Below, piece after piece: positions 8,319-17,430 of a DNA stretch of 64,000 bases. The notes below the pieces were generated by a model. That model ran no database searches. It was not told where the DNA came from and saw nothing but the letters and a program-made list of their open reading frames with translations. Origin of the DNA: Cyanobacteria bacterium SZAS-4 (lineage in GTDB: Bacteria; Cyanobacteriota; Vampirovibrionia; Obscuribacterales; Obscuribacteraceae); contig JAFEAT010000001.1 of the NCBI GenBank assembly GCA_018266255.1, positions 1-64,000 on the forward strand. The letters run 5' to 3'. The position numbers and the translations under genes were made by a program. The stretch's first letter is position 1. Each line of letters opens with the position of its first letter.

Positions 8319-8372
8319 GTTCTGCTGGGTGGCGTTCGTTCAAAAAAAGATCCACCCCCCACCTGTAAACGG

Positions 8373-8762
8373 TCATCGCCGTTTTGCATTGCCGAACCCC
8401 CCGTCATACCTCACCGTTTTCCTGCTGTGACACGACTGGCATAGCGATTGGAAGTTGTCCGGTTCATCAGTGCCACCATCTAACCGCGCCACGATGTGAT
8501 CAACATGCACCGCAATCGCGTTGCATTGCTTACCATCATGAGGTAGGTCAGCTTGGCAAAACGGATATGCCGTCAATTGCTGCTCTCTCAGAGCTTGCCA
8601 GTGTGTCGAGTTGTAGAACTGCTTCTCCTCCGCGTTGTACGACCTCACACGGGCACGCAGCCTGGTCTGCTTGTCTTTCTTTTCGTGCTCGTCGCAGAAG
8701 CGACCATGCACCGCTATCATGCAGCCTGAGTAAGAGCAGTTATGTTTCGATCTATACGGCAT
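8373..8762 (-). CDS. HNH endonuclease, phage packaging type
   Basis: The protein has 129 residues. An N-terminal zinc-ribbon-like group (C9, C14, C23, H26) precedes the HNH fold: VHVDHI (D88-H89), NFQSLCQSC (N103) and CHSRKT (H112), with structural cysteines C69, C80, C108 and C111. This matches the small HNH proteins encoded next to terS in cos-type phages, which assist terminase at the cos site. The start is ATG 8762 after GGGTAGTG. It is in line with DUF3987 upstream and terS downstream. Confidence 0.92.
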   Translation of the reverse strand: MPYRSKHNCSYSGCMIAVHGRFCDEHEKKDKQTRLRARVRSYNAEEKQFYNSTHWQALREQQLTAYPFCQADLPHDGKQCNAIAVHVDHIVARLDGGTDEPDNFQSLCQSCHSRKTVRYDGGFGNAKRR

Positions 8763-8905
8763 AGTTCACTACCCATCGCGACGCACCCAAAGCACATGGA
8801 CACAGGATAAGAAGCCATTGAATGCACACACTGTTGAAAGATTGATTCATCGTTTACTCCATACACAGACATAATCTCGGTTTTTGAATCATCGTCAAAA
8901 ACCAC
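8717..8905 (-). CDS. Possible small ORF between DUF3987 and HNH
   Basis: The frame has 62 codons from a GTG at 8905 (or ATG at 8872, MSVYGVNDESIFQQ), overlapping the HNH start by 46 bp. No ribosome site or family is evident. It fills the gap between two cotranscribed genes, which is the only real argument for it. Confidence 0.25.
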   Translation of the reverse strand: MVFDDDSKTEIMSVYGVNDESIFQQCVHSMASYPVSMCFGCVAMGSELCRIDRNITALTQAA

Positions 8906-8928
8906 TGACAGAACCCGACATAACCTAG

Positions 8929-10596
8929 CTAACGGTCATCACCACTCTGGGTTCTGTCGGTTGCGCCGGTTTTGTCAGTACAACTTTTGAGGAGAGCTGG
9001 ATTGATTTCGTACATCACAGTTGGTCTGCCACCAGCCTGTGATGGGCTAATAGAAACGCGACGAATCCATGCAGCATCCTCCAACGCATCGCAGGCCTTT
9101 TGTGCAGACTCCTTATCAGTCAAATACTCCCAATCTTTACGATAGACTTCGCGGATGGTGAACCGCTCCTGCAATGCACCTTCTCTAATTTTGGTCGCCA
9201 GCTTAGCGGCAGCCTTCTTTTGAAACGATGTAGCCATACCGTAAACACGGCGTGCATGGCTCTCCAGATATTCACACCAATCGATTGCTAGCCGTGCTGA
9301 CTTCACACTGATGAATGGCTTGGGTTTAGTGCTCTCAATTACATCAACCAAGTGAAAAATAAGAGCCAAGCTAGGCATCAGACTTCTAAACTTACTCAAA
9401 TGCTGGATAATAATCGGATGTTCGTCCAACTTTCGGAGCTTATGATTCTCAAGATTCTCTAAGAACGCATAGAACAACTCTTGTGCATCTGCGTCGAAAC
9501 GGAAGAACGGCGGACCCTCCCCTTCAGCACTCGCACCATATATGGTGAAATCGACATCGACCAAGGCGCTCACAAGAGTTTGAATTTTCTCGCGAGCTTG
9601 TTGGGCTGGAGCGGCATCGACGTTAGTCCATTGGCGACGGTCGTCTGGGTAAACCAAGAGCTGCAGCCGTTGAAGCAAACCGTCATTGTCATGTTCGCGA
9701 ATCGCCCGATGAAGATATGCGCCCAGTTTGTCTGGCTGAATTCCGCCCAGGAGAGATATGCACATACTGGTGACTACGAGTGTTCCTCGTCCGATTCGAT
9801 CAACCGTATAGCTTCCTTGACCGTTCCAACCTTCCAGATAAAATGATCGGTCTTGCTCATGACCAGGTCTTTCAAATGATTGAAGGTGCCCAACAAGTTC
9901 GTCACGAAAGACTAGAATTCCCCGCTTATTTTGACTAAGCAATTCAGTCAATTTCTCGATTGTCACGTCATTTGTCTTCAGCCTCTTTGCCCGTGGTGGC
10001 GTCGGAGCTTTCAAATTCAAAAGCGCTTGTTTAGCTTCCTCCAGGCTGTGGTTAGAACTTTCCTTTTGCCGCCGCGACCCTGGCTTGACTGACTTCTTTA
10101 AGTCTTCTTGCAACCCCTTCCGCTTGGCTTCGTAAACCTCCTGCTCAATCTGAAACGTCTCCAGCTCTTCTTCGTACGAGCCATGCGCAGCAATCTCAAT
10201 GCGCGAAATCGGCGCTAACACTTCCTGAAATATCGGAGTTTTTTGACGCCCAGGAGGAGCTACAATTCCGCCCCAAAGATTCGGTATAACGAGCCAGTCA
10301 TCATGCTTCTTAGGGCGTATGCCGCAACCAGCACCAATCACTGAGCCCAACATTACCACCAATGGTATAGCCACCATATCTGGTTTGCACTGCATCCGGT
10401 GGCTCGTGTCCATGACATGCAGTCTAAGTGCGTCTGGAAGCAACTCACCCGTGAGTTCTTGCACCGGCTCAAGCTCATCTCGGATTGGCTCCGGCTCGGA
10501 CCAATCGATTTGCTCTGCTTTTAAGTCAGATTCATCCGGTTCAAAAATTGGCGCTTGATCAACCATCTCGCGCGAAAGGCTAGTGCTGTCCACCAT
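8929..10596 (-). CDS. DUF3987 (YfjI-type) helicase-like replication protein
   Basis: This is a 555-residue protein of the DUF3987 family common in phages, satellites and plasmids beside primases. A degenerate P-loop is visible in GGIVAPPGRQKTP (about residues 109-121) and a Walker B-like strand in RGILVFRDELVGHL (about 226-239). The C-terminal part (from about 455) looks like a winged-helix module. ATP-driven unwinding or primase-helicase support during satellite replication is the expected role. The start is ATG 10596: AGGAG lies 8 bases before it, and it begins just after the primase stop (10599), so the genes are coupled. The usual GSGKS is replaced by GRQKT. Confidence 0.85.
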   Translation of the reverse strand: MVDSTSLSREMVDQAPIFEPDESDLKAEQIDWSEPEPIRDELEPVQELTGELLPDALRLHVMDTSHRMQCKPDMVAIPLVVMLGSVIGAGCGIRPKKHDDWLVIPNLWGGIVAPPGRQKTPIFQEVLAPISRIEIAAHGSYEEELETFQIEQEVYEAKRKGLQEDLKKSVKPGSRRQKESSNHSLEEAKQALLNLKAPTPPRAKRLKTNDVTIEKLTELLSQNKRGILVFRDELVGHLQSFERPGHEQDRSFYLEGWNGQGSYTVDRIGRGTLVVTSMCISLLGGIQPDKLGAYLHRAIREHDNDGLLQRLQLLVYPDDRRQWTNVDAAPAQQAREKIQTLVSALVDVDFTIYGASAEGEGPPFFRFDADAQELFYAFLENLENHKLRKLDEHPIIIQHLSKFRSLMPSLALIFHLVDVIESTKPKPFISVKSARLAIDWCEYLESHARRVYGMATSFQKKAAAKLATKIREGALQERFTIREVYRKDWEYLTDKESAQKACDALEDAAWIRRVSISPSQAGGRPTVMYEINPALLKSCTDKTGATDRTQSGDDR

Positions 10597-10598
10597 GA

Positions 10599-11627
10599 TT
10601 ACAACTCCTGTGTTACAGCATCGGCCCAATCAGTTCCGGGCGTGGCTGGTGTGAGAATTTTTACTGTTTTACCGTCAGAATGAAGACGCTGTGCGAGCTT
10701 CTTGGCGGCGTTTTGACCAACTTGATTTGTGTCGTTGTCCGCAAATATGACGACCTCATTGACAGACGTTGGAACAATCAACTTTTCCATGAGCGTCGAA
10801 CTTATTGCAGCCCACATCGGTATGCCAGTAGCGACGTGACATGCTAAAGCCGTCTCGATGCCCTCCGCCACTCCAAGCACATCTGATGGCTCGTAAAGCC
10901 TAATGGCGCCACCGCTGCATGCGCCAGCAATAACTGGCTTCATTATGCGTTTAGGTGCGGACACTTTAGCTTTTAAACCATCCAGTGTTAGAAAGGTTCG
11001 ATGTATCGAAACCGGCTTGCCGTCAGCCGCAGAGACTGTAGCCAGCATCGCCGAATATTCGCCAATGACTGTTTTACCTTCAAAGTATGGGAGCGATCGG
11101 TGCAAACGCAATGCGCTCGGAATTCGAGGCAGTACCAATCTCCGCGTTCTCGTCAAATACAAGTGAACTGGGTCGCCGTCTTGAACATCCTGTGATTCGT
11201 TCCAAACGTCGTTCAGAGCAGTGCGGGAATGTTCATTGACGAGTGTTGACGCCTGCCCTTTGACAGACACTACAGGCTGACTTCCAATAAGCAAATCGCT
11301 CAACCAACTCAGTGTTTCGGCGAATGTTTTTCCAGAATAAAGCTGAAGCAGCTTAAGCCCATCGCCAGAACCACATCTGCCACCACAAAAATAGGTTCCA
11401 TCGCCATTTTTGTCATCATGCCGAAAACGATCTTTGCCACCACAAATGGGGCAAGGTCCATGCTTTCCAGTCAAACAAGACGCCGGCACCCCGGCCGATT
11501 GATGGATGCGAAACCATTGTCCGTTCGCAATCTTCTTTAGCTCCTGCACACTTCGTTTGTTATAATCATGTTGGCTGCGTTTTGATTCTGCCGGTGGTGC
11601 GTCGCCACCGGCACTTTGATTTGTCAT
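10599..11627 (-). CDS. Zinc-finger Toprim primase
   Basis: This is a DNA primase of 342 residues. The N-terminal CHC2-type zinc finger reads CPICGGKDRFR followed by YFCGGRCGSGDG (C59, C62, C81, C85). The Toprim catalytic core follows with GVAEGIETALA (E255) and VVIFADNDTN (D297, D299). It resembles P4 alpha-like or phage-plasmid primases without the helicase part, which the next gene (DUF3987) may supply. ATG 11627 is preferred over a GTG three codons upstream because AGGTG lies 7 bases before it. Its presence shows that the element can probably replicate autonomously after excision. Confidence 0.93.
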   Translation of the reverse strand: MTNQSAGGDAPPAESKRSQHDYNKRSVQELKKIANGQWFRIHQSAGVPASCLTGKHGPCPICGGKDRFRHDDKNGDGTYFCGGRCGSGDGLKLLQLYSGKTFAETLSWLSDLLIGSQPVVSVKGQASTLVNEHSRTALNDVWNESQDVQDGDPVHLYLTRTRRLVLPRIPSALRLHRSLPYFEGKTVIGEYSAMLATVSAADGKPVSIHRTFLTLDGLKAKVSAPKRIMKPVIAGACSGGAIRLYEPSDVLGVAEGIETALACHVATGIPMWAAISSTLMEKLIVPTSVNEVVIFADNDTNQVGQNAAKKLAQRLHSDGKTVKILTPATPGTDWADAVTQEL

Positions 11628-11636
11628 AGTCAACAC

Positions 11637-12062
11637 CTACCGATGATTTTCGAATCGATGATGCAACCGGCGGTGACAAGCTTTGCAGTGCTTCATTGCT
11701 TCTGTTCCAAACATGTCGTCATAAATGCAAGACGGTCCAATATGGTGACTGGTAAGCCACAGTCCAGCAATGAGCCCAACCATGTTTTTACTCCATATTG
11801 ATTCATTTTGCATTTCCGGTGCTGCCGACACAAATTGGCTCAATGCGTTGTTAAACAGCTTGCCCGTTTTATCTTCGGTCCAAGATTCGCCGTCGAAAAC
11901 GATGACCGCGGCATCGTCCATGCATCTCCTCAATTGGTGGAAGTTATCGGCGACAAACCGTTTAGCAACAGAAACCTGCACCGGCGTACAACCGAAGCTC
12001 GTTGTTAATCGCCGCAGTTCTGTTCCAATATCGTGCGGCGGAAAGTGGCACAATTGCTTCAT
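11637..12062 (-). CDS. Hypothetical satellite protein, 141 aa, Cys/His-rich C-terminus
   Basis: The start is placed at ATG 12062 (MKQLCHFPPHDIGTELRRL), two bases after the stop of the AlpA-like gene. A longer frame to 12119 would overlap that gene. The middle is alpha-helical; the end, MKHCKACHRRLHHRFENHR, has a C-x2-C-H group reminiscent of a zinc site or a clipped HNH motif. It is embedded between regulator and primase in one leftward operon, so a role in replication control is plausible. No family is recognised. Confidence 0.65.
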   Translation of the reverse strand: MKQLCHFPPHDIGTELRRLTTSFGCTPVQVSVAKRFVADNFHQLRRCMDDAAVIVFDGESWTEDKTGKLFNNALSQFVSAAPEMQNESIWSKNMVGLIAGLWLTSHHIGPSCIYDDMFGTEAMKHCKACHRRLHHRFENHR

Positions 12063-12063
12063 T

Positions 12064-12351
12064 TTAAGCCATCCCATTGTTAGAGGTACTCGCACATTTG
12101 CCTGAGCGTAACCATGCATCTACTTCCGCAAGATCGTAGAGCACCTTACGTCCGCGCTTATAGAACGGCGCACCATCTCCTTTCCATCGCTTGTGCTCCC
12201 AATACGAATCCGGGATGTCTGGATACACTTCTCTCAAAGTTTTCTGAGAAACCAACCCGCCTATTTTTCGTGTGGCGTCGGGCTCTGCAGCCAATTGAAC
12301 CGACTGAGCACAAGCTACAGGTCGCGCAGTGGTATCACGTTCCTTTCGCAT
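12064..12351 (-). CDS. AlpA/excisionase-like MerR-fold DNA-binding protein
   Basis: The protein has 95 residues. The C-terminal half carries a winged-helix DNA-binding motif (SYWEHKRWKGDGAPFYKRG followed by VLYDLAEVDAWLRS), the pattern of HTH_17/AlpA proteins in which ligand-free MerR-type helices end in a VDAWL helix. In P4-like satellites and Gram-negative PICIs AlpA switches on the leftward operon or the integrase, and relatives act as recombination directionality factors. Its place directly upstream of the primase fits that. The start ATG 12351 has GAGG 9 bases upstream; the 109-bp gap to 12461 probably holds its promoter. Confidence 0.8.
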   Translation of the reverse strand: MRKERDTTARPVACAQSVQLAAEPDATRKIGGLVSQKTLREVYPDIPDSYWEHKRWKGDGAPFYKRGRKVLYDLAEVDAWLRSGKCASTSNNGMA

Positions 12352-12460
12352 ATATAAATCACCTCAGAAAGCAATGGAAAACCGAAGGTCGCGCTGCGAA
12401 CTTCTTTCCGACTTGCAAGTTAAAACTGATTTGGAGTCCGTAAAACTCGGACGCCTTTAT

Positions 12461-13204
12461 CTAAACACGCTCAACCCGTTTAATCGAGTCCTTTAATTTG
12501 CGCTTTTTTGGCCTCACGTTCTCCTGTTCGGCGTAAAGCTTTGCCAGGTCGTCCTTTTGAGCCACGCCAAACAGTAATTGCACAGCCAAACGCTTCGATT
12601 CCGGCAAGCTGCTGTAATTTTGGTCAAAGAGAATCGAGGCTTCTTTCCGAAATCTCTTCAAACTGGATGTGTTACTCTTCAGATATTTGATCGCGATTTC
12701 AGTAGTGCCATACATATTCGGCTGCTCGTCTTGTATCCGCGCATGAGTCAAAAAAGCAGTCAGTTTTTCGCTCAACCTTTCAACCTTTAAAATTTCAGAT
12801 GCGCTGCGCGAGCCCTTCTTCGTGAGGAGCGGAACAAGGTCGTAGGCCATAGCTTGAAACCAATCTGGTGGGCGGAGTCCGTGCTTTACAACCTGCTGGT
12901 GTAACACCAAATAGAGAGTAGCATCGTTATCTTTTATGAGCTTGGTCAGCGTCTGCCTGAATTCGTTCAATCCACTTAGTAACAGCTTTGATTGCCAAGC
13001 CTGCAACTTCGCTATGAGCTGCTCATTGTCCGCATTTTGCTTGGCCACTGCCTTACGAACATCTTCCTGTCCTTGATTCAACGCGCGTACTGCATTTTCT
13101 ATTTCTCTACGCTGCTGTTCAATCTCCAGTTTTGAAATTGCAGAATCGGACCATAAGTCAGAAAGAGTGCTCTTAGTTTTTTTCGTTATTCCGCGACCAG
13201 GCAT
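12461..13204 (-). CDS. Coiled-coil hypothetical protein, 247 aa
   Basis: I recognise no family. The first 30 residues are basic and Ser/Thr-rich (MPGRGITKKTKSTLSDLW). Residues 25-75 have strong heptad character (EIEQQRREIENAVRALNQG). The rest is helical and ends in a lysine/arginine-rich tail (RPKKRKLKDSIKRVERV) that could bind nucleic acid. The start ATG 13204 has GAGGAGG 5-6 bases upstream. It is the first gene of the leftward satellite block, separated by 110 bp from the AlpA-like gene. Confidence 0.7.
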   Translation of the reverse strand: MPGRGITKKTKSTLSDLWSDSAISKLEIEQQRREIENAVRALNQGQEDVRKAVAKQNADNEQLIAKLQAWQSKLLLSGLNEFRQTLTKLIKDNDATLYLVLHQQVVKHGLRPPDWFQAMAYDLVPLLTKKGSRSASEILKVERLSEKLTAFLTHARIQDEQPNMYGTTEIAIKYLKSNTSSLKRFRKEASILFDQNYSSLPESKRLAVQLLFGVAQKDDLAKLYAEQENVRPKKRKLKDSIKRVERV

Positions 13205-13333
13205 CTAGCGCCTCCTCAAAGCACTGCCCTCATTTTGAAGAAGTCAGCCGGTGAGGAACCGGCGTTCAGGTGGCCGCCCTAGACTTCCAGCAACATTGTG
13301 ACTAAACCGAACGATAGATGCAAATGTCTGCGA

Positions 13334-14146
13334 TCAGAAACGCCCTGACTGGTCCGGCTCGGTGTCATCCGCTGCGCCATGTTTAATTGCGTTATCATCG
13401 ACTTCCAATGACCAATTTTTTGTCTTTTCAAAAACTTCGAAGAACCGATCTCCAGTGACCGTAATTTGAGAACCTAGAGCGGCGGTCGATATCCCTTCAA
13501 CATCCTTCAAGTATTTTGCATTTGCTATGCCCTTATTGTGAACCAGGATATTTCGGTCTGCTGCCATAATTCGCAGTGCGTTGAATTCATCCTCTTGCAA
13601 AAAAGGGTCTTTTCGCAGCGCACCCTGCAGTTTGACTTTTCGGTCTTTCCACGACTTGAAGGTGATGTCATGGACGACCTTCGCGCACATGAAATCGTGA
13701 AGGTCCGAAATAGACCGCCCTTCCTCGATGTAATTCAAGATTGTCCTGTATCCAACCTGCTTTTCGTCGCCGGTAGGACTCTGGAGCAGCACTGGGGTCT
13801 TCTTGTAAGCGAGGAGCAGCAAATCAGAGACGTAGATTTCAAAAGTGTCTACGAGGCGACAAACAACCAAATCATAGAAATATGGGAGCTGTCCGCCAAA
13901 AGCCAAATCAAGGCGTTTTTCCATATCAGCAGTCGCCGTTGCTCTGTCTTTTTCGTCCTGGACGAACAATTTTGTAAGTATGTCTCGCCCAGCGCCGACT
14001 GCATCGACTCCCTTTTGTGCATGATACGCCAACCCGTATGTAAGCTCAAAGACTTTTTCCCTAGTATCAAAAAAATGCTTGAGAGCTTCGGTGGCCATAT
14101 TCTGCTGTTGCTCCAGATCGAGGCATTTCGTAAGGTACTCAAACAA
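13334..14146 (-). CDS. HEPN-domain RNase-like protein, probable anti-phage effector
   Basis: The 270-residue all-helical protein contains DRNILVHNKG: R198 and H203 form the R-x4-H catalytic motif of HEPN ribonucleases, in the usual position before a final helix. HEPN proteins cleave RNA in toxin-antitoxin, abortive-infection and CRISPR systems. It is divergent from an OLD-family ATPase/nuclease (14308-16170) with a 160-bp shared promoter region, and the pair sits in an accessory slot of the satellite. Related HEPN proteins are often found beside AAA/ABC-type ATPases. The start may be TTG 14146 or ATG 14098 (MATEALKHFF). That the two genes form one system is inference. Confidence 0.7.
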   Translation of the reverse strand: MFEYLTKCLDLEQQQNMATEALKHFFDTREKVFELTYGLAYHAQKGVDAVGAGRDILTKLFVQDEKDRATATADMEKRLDLAFGGQLPYFYDLVVCRLVDTFEIYVSDLLLLAYKKTPVLLQSPTGDEKQVGYRTILNYIEEGRSISDLHDFMCAKVVHDITFKSWKDRKVKLQGALRKDPFLQEDEFNALRIMAADRNILVHNKGIANAKYLKDVEGISTAALGSQITVTGDRFFEVFEKTKNWSLEVDDNAIKHGAADDTEPDQSGRF

Positions 14147-14307
14147 TATGCCCAGCAGTTCTGCTATTCAAGCTCTCATGGGCGCCCTGTCGTAAGTCGC
14201 GCCTGGCTACAGCTTGCCAATGGGCGATAATTGTCTATCGCAGAACTATTGCGCGCTCAAACCACTTGCCAAATCGGCTATCTTCGTGCGCACCACAGGC
14301 GGTGATA

Positions 14308-16170
14308 ATGCGATTTATAGAAATTTCAGTCAAAGGCTTTGAAGGCATCGGGCATGAGCCCGGAATTGAACTGACAGGGCTCCAAAACCGAAACATATTG
14401 ATTGGCCCGAATAACGTGGGGAAATCAAGCTTTTTTAGGTGCATGCACTTAGTTCACGAGATTATTGAAAACATTCCGAATGAAGCACAGGACCGTGCAG
14501 CGACTATCTTTGCGTACCACGTTGAAACCAGCGCCTGGTGGAATCAAGACTTGTCAAAAGACATTTGGATTTATTTCGCTATCCAAGACCCAAGCTTGAC
14601 CAAATTTGCGACAAACTCTCCAATAGGTATGCCAATCGTGCAGGGTGATGTTGCTAGATTCGATATTTTCATCACACACGTCGAGGGCAAATCCGTAGTA
14701 GCGCTTTCGCCGCGAATTTACACTAATAGTTCCCTTCCCCCAAGACCACTGCTTCTAAAAAATAGCAATGGAACATTTAGCTGCATTACTTCCAGCGGAA
14801 CTTACGGACAAGACAAGCAACCGAGAACGCTACTCGCAAACGATATAGCAGAGGTTTTAAGACTTACTTTAAACACCCGCTTCTTCGACTCTGTACGAAC
14901 GATTCTCAAGCCTTCTGCGGAAACGGGTGACATGATTGATGGCTCTGATTTACTTCCTAAGTTCTATAAGATGTGGCATGACACCTCGCAAATGAATCAG
15001 TACAAACGGCTGAAGGCTGAAGTTCTTGCGATGTTTAATCGCTTCGTTCACCTCTCGGGATTTTTGCCGTTCGATGACTTCGACGTTATGGGCAGTGAAA
15101 CGGCTCCAGAACTAACATTTGAACAGCAACAACGTGGATTGCATGCCACACGAATGGGCTCTGGGATTCTAGAACTCTTCTTCATTTGTTCATCCCTAAT
15201 TCTCGACAAAAACGCTGATATGCAATATTTCCTTGAAGAACCTGAAAATCACATGCACCCCGCACTACTGCGTCGACTCTTTCAGATGTTCAAAGAGTAC
15301 AAAAACGTTCAATTTTTTATTAACACTCATTCGCATGTTCTCCTGGACGATATTGCAGATGGTGACAGTGTTTACCTTTGGTCCAGAAACCCTACGACAC
15401 AAGAAAGTTCTGCGATGGCATGTAGAAAACTGATTGACTACCATCAGGTTTTGGATGATATCGGTATTCGCGCCAGCAGCCTCATGCAGACGAACTGTGT
15501 TATCTGGGTCGAAGGTCCATCGGATAGGACTTACATGAAGCAGTGGCTAGATGAGCTCGGTGAATCTAAAAACGATAAGGTCATTGACGGAAGCGACTAC
15601 ATGATTGTCACTTACGGAGGAGCGCTGTTAGCGAATTTTGAACTAGAAGCAACAGATGACGAATTTATCTCAATGGTGAGACTGAGCCGTTTTGCAGTAG
15701 TGCTGATGGATCGAGATTTACCACTCAAAGCGCCGGAAACAGAGTTGAAGCCTAGAGTGCAAAACATCTTGACCGGTCTTGAAGCCGACAAACGTCGAAG
15801 ACGTGCAATTCTTACCATTGGGCGAGAAATAGAGAATGACATCGAAGAAACTGTTTTGTACGCGGCCTTGGAGAAAAGACTTGCATGGCTAAAACCTGCT
15901 CCTGGAGCGGTTCGCAAAGCGACGATAACAAGCGATAGAAACTACTTTGACGAAGTACCCGAAGCCGTTTTCGCTGACGAAGTGGTTAGAGAAAAGGCCG
16001 TAGATTGTTTGAAAAACAAGGTGCTTTTAGCGAAGGCAGTCATCAAAAGTTGTGTAAAAGGATCGCCCTCTTATCCCGATTACGCCGTGGAAATCTACAA
16101 CCACATCTTAAAAAGCAGGCTAGAAGGTCTCGCTCCTCAGACAGAAGAACCACAAGCGGAGTCAGTGTAG
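14308..16170 (+). CDS. OLD-family ATPase with C-terminal Toprim nuclease domain
   Basis: This 620-residue overcoming-lysogenization-defect protein has an N-terminal ABC-type ATPase with Walker A GPNNVGKSS (33-41), signature MGSGILELFF (283-292), Walker B YFLEEPENH (307-315) and the H-loop NTHSH (339-343). The Toprim nuclease has WVEGPSD (E402) and VLMDRDLP (D468, D470). OLD proteins nick or degrade DNA and act in phage exclusion (P2 Old, GajA of Gabija, retron Ec67-type systems). No UvrD-like GajB follows, so this is the stand-alone class or it works with the divergent HEPN gene. ATG 14308 is chosen over an upstream ATG because the ATPase strand MRFIEISVKGF starts there. Confidence 0.92.
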   Translation: MRFIEISVKGFEGIGHEPGIELTGLQNRNILIGPNNVGKSSFFRCMHLVHEIIENIPNEAQDRAATIFAYHVETSAWWNQDLSKDIWIYFAIQDPSLTKFATNSPIGMPIVQGDVARFDIFITHVEGKSVVALSPRIYTNSSLPPRPLLLKNSNGTFSCITSSGTYGQDKQPRTLLANDIAEVLRLTLNTRFFDSVRTILKPSAETGDMIDGSDLLPKFYKMWHDTSQMNQYKRLKAEVLAMFNRFVHLSGFLPFDDFDVMGSETAPELTFEQQQRGLHATRMGSGILELFFICSSLILDKNADMQYFLEEPENHMHPALLRRLFQMFKEYKNVQFFINTHSHVLLDDIADGDSVYLWSRNPTTQESSAMACRKLIDYHQVLDDIGIRASSLMQTNCVIWVEGPSDRTYMKQWLDELGESKNDKVIDGSDYMIVTYGGALLANFELEATDDEFISMVRLSRFAVVLMDRDLPLKAPETELKPRVQNILTGLEADKRRRRAILTIGREIENDIEETVLYAALEKRLAWLKPAPGAVRKATITSDRNYFDEVPEAVFADEVVREKAVDCLKNKVLLAKAVIKSCVKGSPSYPDYAVEIYNHILKSRLEGLAPQTEEPQAESV

Positions 16171-16206
16171 ACGCGCATCTTTCTCAAGATAGTGCAACCG
16201 ATGAGC

Positions 16207-17430
16207 TTAATAAGCGCTTGCAAGGTCGTCAGTCGCTGGAACGTCAGACGAGCAAACAAAATATTTCGCTAGCAGTTCGCCGTGCTGCTCCAGCGCTGCT
16301 CGAACGTCCGCAGTCTGTAGATGCGCGTAGACTGCTGTAGATTGCTCGTTAGAGTGATTGAGAACTTTTCCAATTAACTGAAGCGAAGAACCGGATTGAG
16401 CTAACCAACTTCCACAGGTACGCCTCAGGTCGTGAATTCGGACACCATCTAAGTTGGCATCCTTACGAATACGGTGCCAGGCTTTTGTTATGGCGACAAG
16501 GTGACGCCCCTGGACGTTGCTTGCAAAGACATGAGGATTGCCTTCAGTTCTTGGAAGTGTCCTGAGAATGTCCAAGGACTGAACGGAAAGCGGCTGGTAG
16601 AGCGGTCTTCCAGTCTTCGTAGTGCCGGCTGCGAGTCGCAGTTGCCGCGCATTCCAATCAATGTCATTCCATTGAATGCGCAGTAATTCTTGCTTTCTAA
16701 GTCCGGTGAGCAAATAAAGCCAGATAGCTGCGCAGATGTAAACGTTCGGCTCCTCACTGATCGCTGCAGCGAGACGCTTCACCTCGTCAGAATTCAAGTA
16801 TCGATCTCGCTGAATCTCTTTGTAGTCCTTGATTCCAACGGCTGGATTTCGAAAAGTGTCTGGCACCATTTCCCAAGATTTAGCTAGCGAAAACATTTTC
16901 TGAATCAGCTCGCGCACACGATTCGCGGAGTACGGTCCACCACGTTTGCCGTCCTTCAAATCGGCAATTTTTTGGTGCAAATCCAGAACATCTAACCGAG
17001 TAATGCTTGATACGGACCGATTCTTCCACGCAGGAAGCAGGTAAATTTGAATTCTGCGCTCATCTTCGAAACCAGTTTTTTTGTGAGGAATCGCATAGTT
17101 TCTCAGATAGATTGCGGCCAATTCGTCAAACATAAGTTCATGTTGTTGACGCATCGCTAGCGGGTCTTGTCTATCTAACAGCTGAACAAAAGCTCTCTTC
17201 GCACGATTTCGCGCATCGTCCACTGTGAGAAGCCTGGTAGAGCCGAGCGTCATTGTGCGCTGCCTACCATGGATTCGATACTTTATGATGAAAGCCTTCT
17301 GTCCTGTGGGATAGACTCGGACACCAAAACCAGGAAGAATGCGATCCCAAAGTGTTTGTGATGCGCGATTGAGTCCTGTGTAGGAGAGATGTTCAATATC
17401 GCTCTGACTAAGTGCGCGCCTGGAAATCAT
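16207..17430 (-). CDS. Tyrosine recombinase 3 of the satellite, P4-type
   Basis: This is a 407-residue integrase. The arm-binding domain (LPGFGVRVYPTGQKAFIIKY, about residues 33-52) is followed by a core-binding domain. The catalytic residues lie in TGLRKQELLRIQW, IHDLRRTCGSWL, LNHSNEQS and the Tyr of TAVYAHL. Its ATG overlaps the stop of the upstream recombinase by 4 bp (17427-17430), so the two are translationally coupled, as in multi-recombinase units. It ends 36 bp from the convergent OLD gene. Its target site is unknown; it could mobilise the HEPN/OLD segment or cooperate with its neighbours. Confidence 0.9.
   Translation of the reverse strand: MISRRALSQSDIEHLSYTGLNRASQTLWDRILPGFGVRVYPTGQKAFIIKYRIHGRQRTMTLGSTRLLTVDDARNRAKRAFVQLLDRQDPLAMRQQHELMFDELAAIYLRNYAIPHKKTGFEDERRIQIYLLPAWKNRSVSSITRLDVLDLHQKIADLKDGKRGGPYSANRVRELIQKMFSLAKSWEMVPDTFRNPAVGIKDYKEIQRDRYLNSDEVKRLAAAISEEPNVYICAAIWLYLLTGLRKQELLRIQWNDIDWNARQLRLAAGTTKTGRPLYQPLSVQSLDILRTLPRTEGNPHVFASNVQGRHLVAITKAWHRIRKDANLDGVRIHDLRRTCGSWLAQSGSSLQLIGKVLNHSNEQSTAVYAHLQTADVRAALEQHGELLAKYFVCSSDVPATDDLASAY

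Noticed and set aside
7353..13204. Complete prophage
   Set aside because: Packaging is represented only by small terminase and HNH; no large terminase, portal, capsid, tail, holin or lysin gene is visible.
14308..16170. Gabija system (gajA-gajB)
   Set aside because: The OLD protein is followed by a convergent recombinase, and no UvrD-like helicase gene is present.
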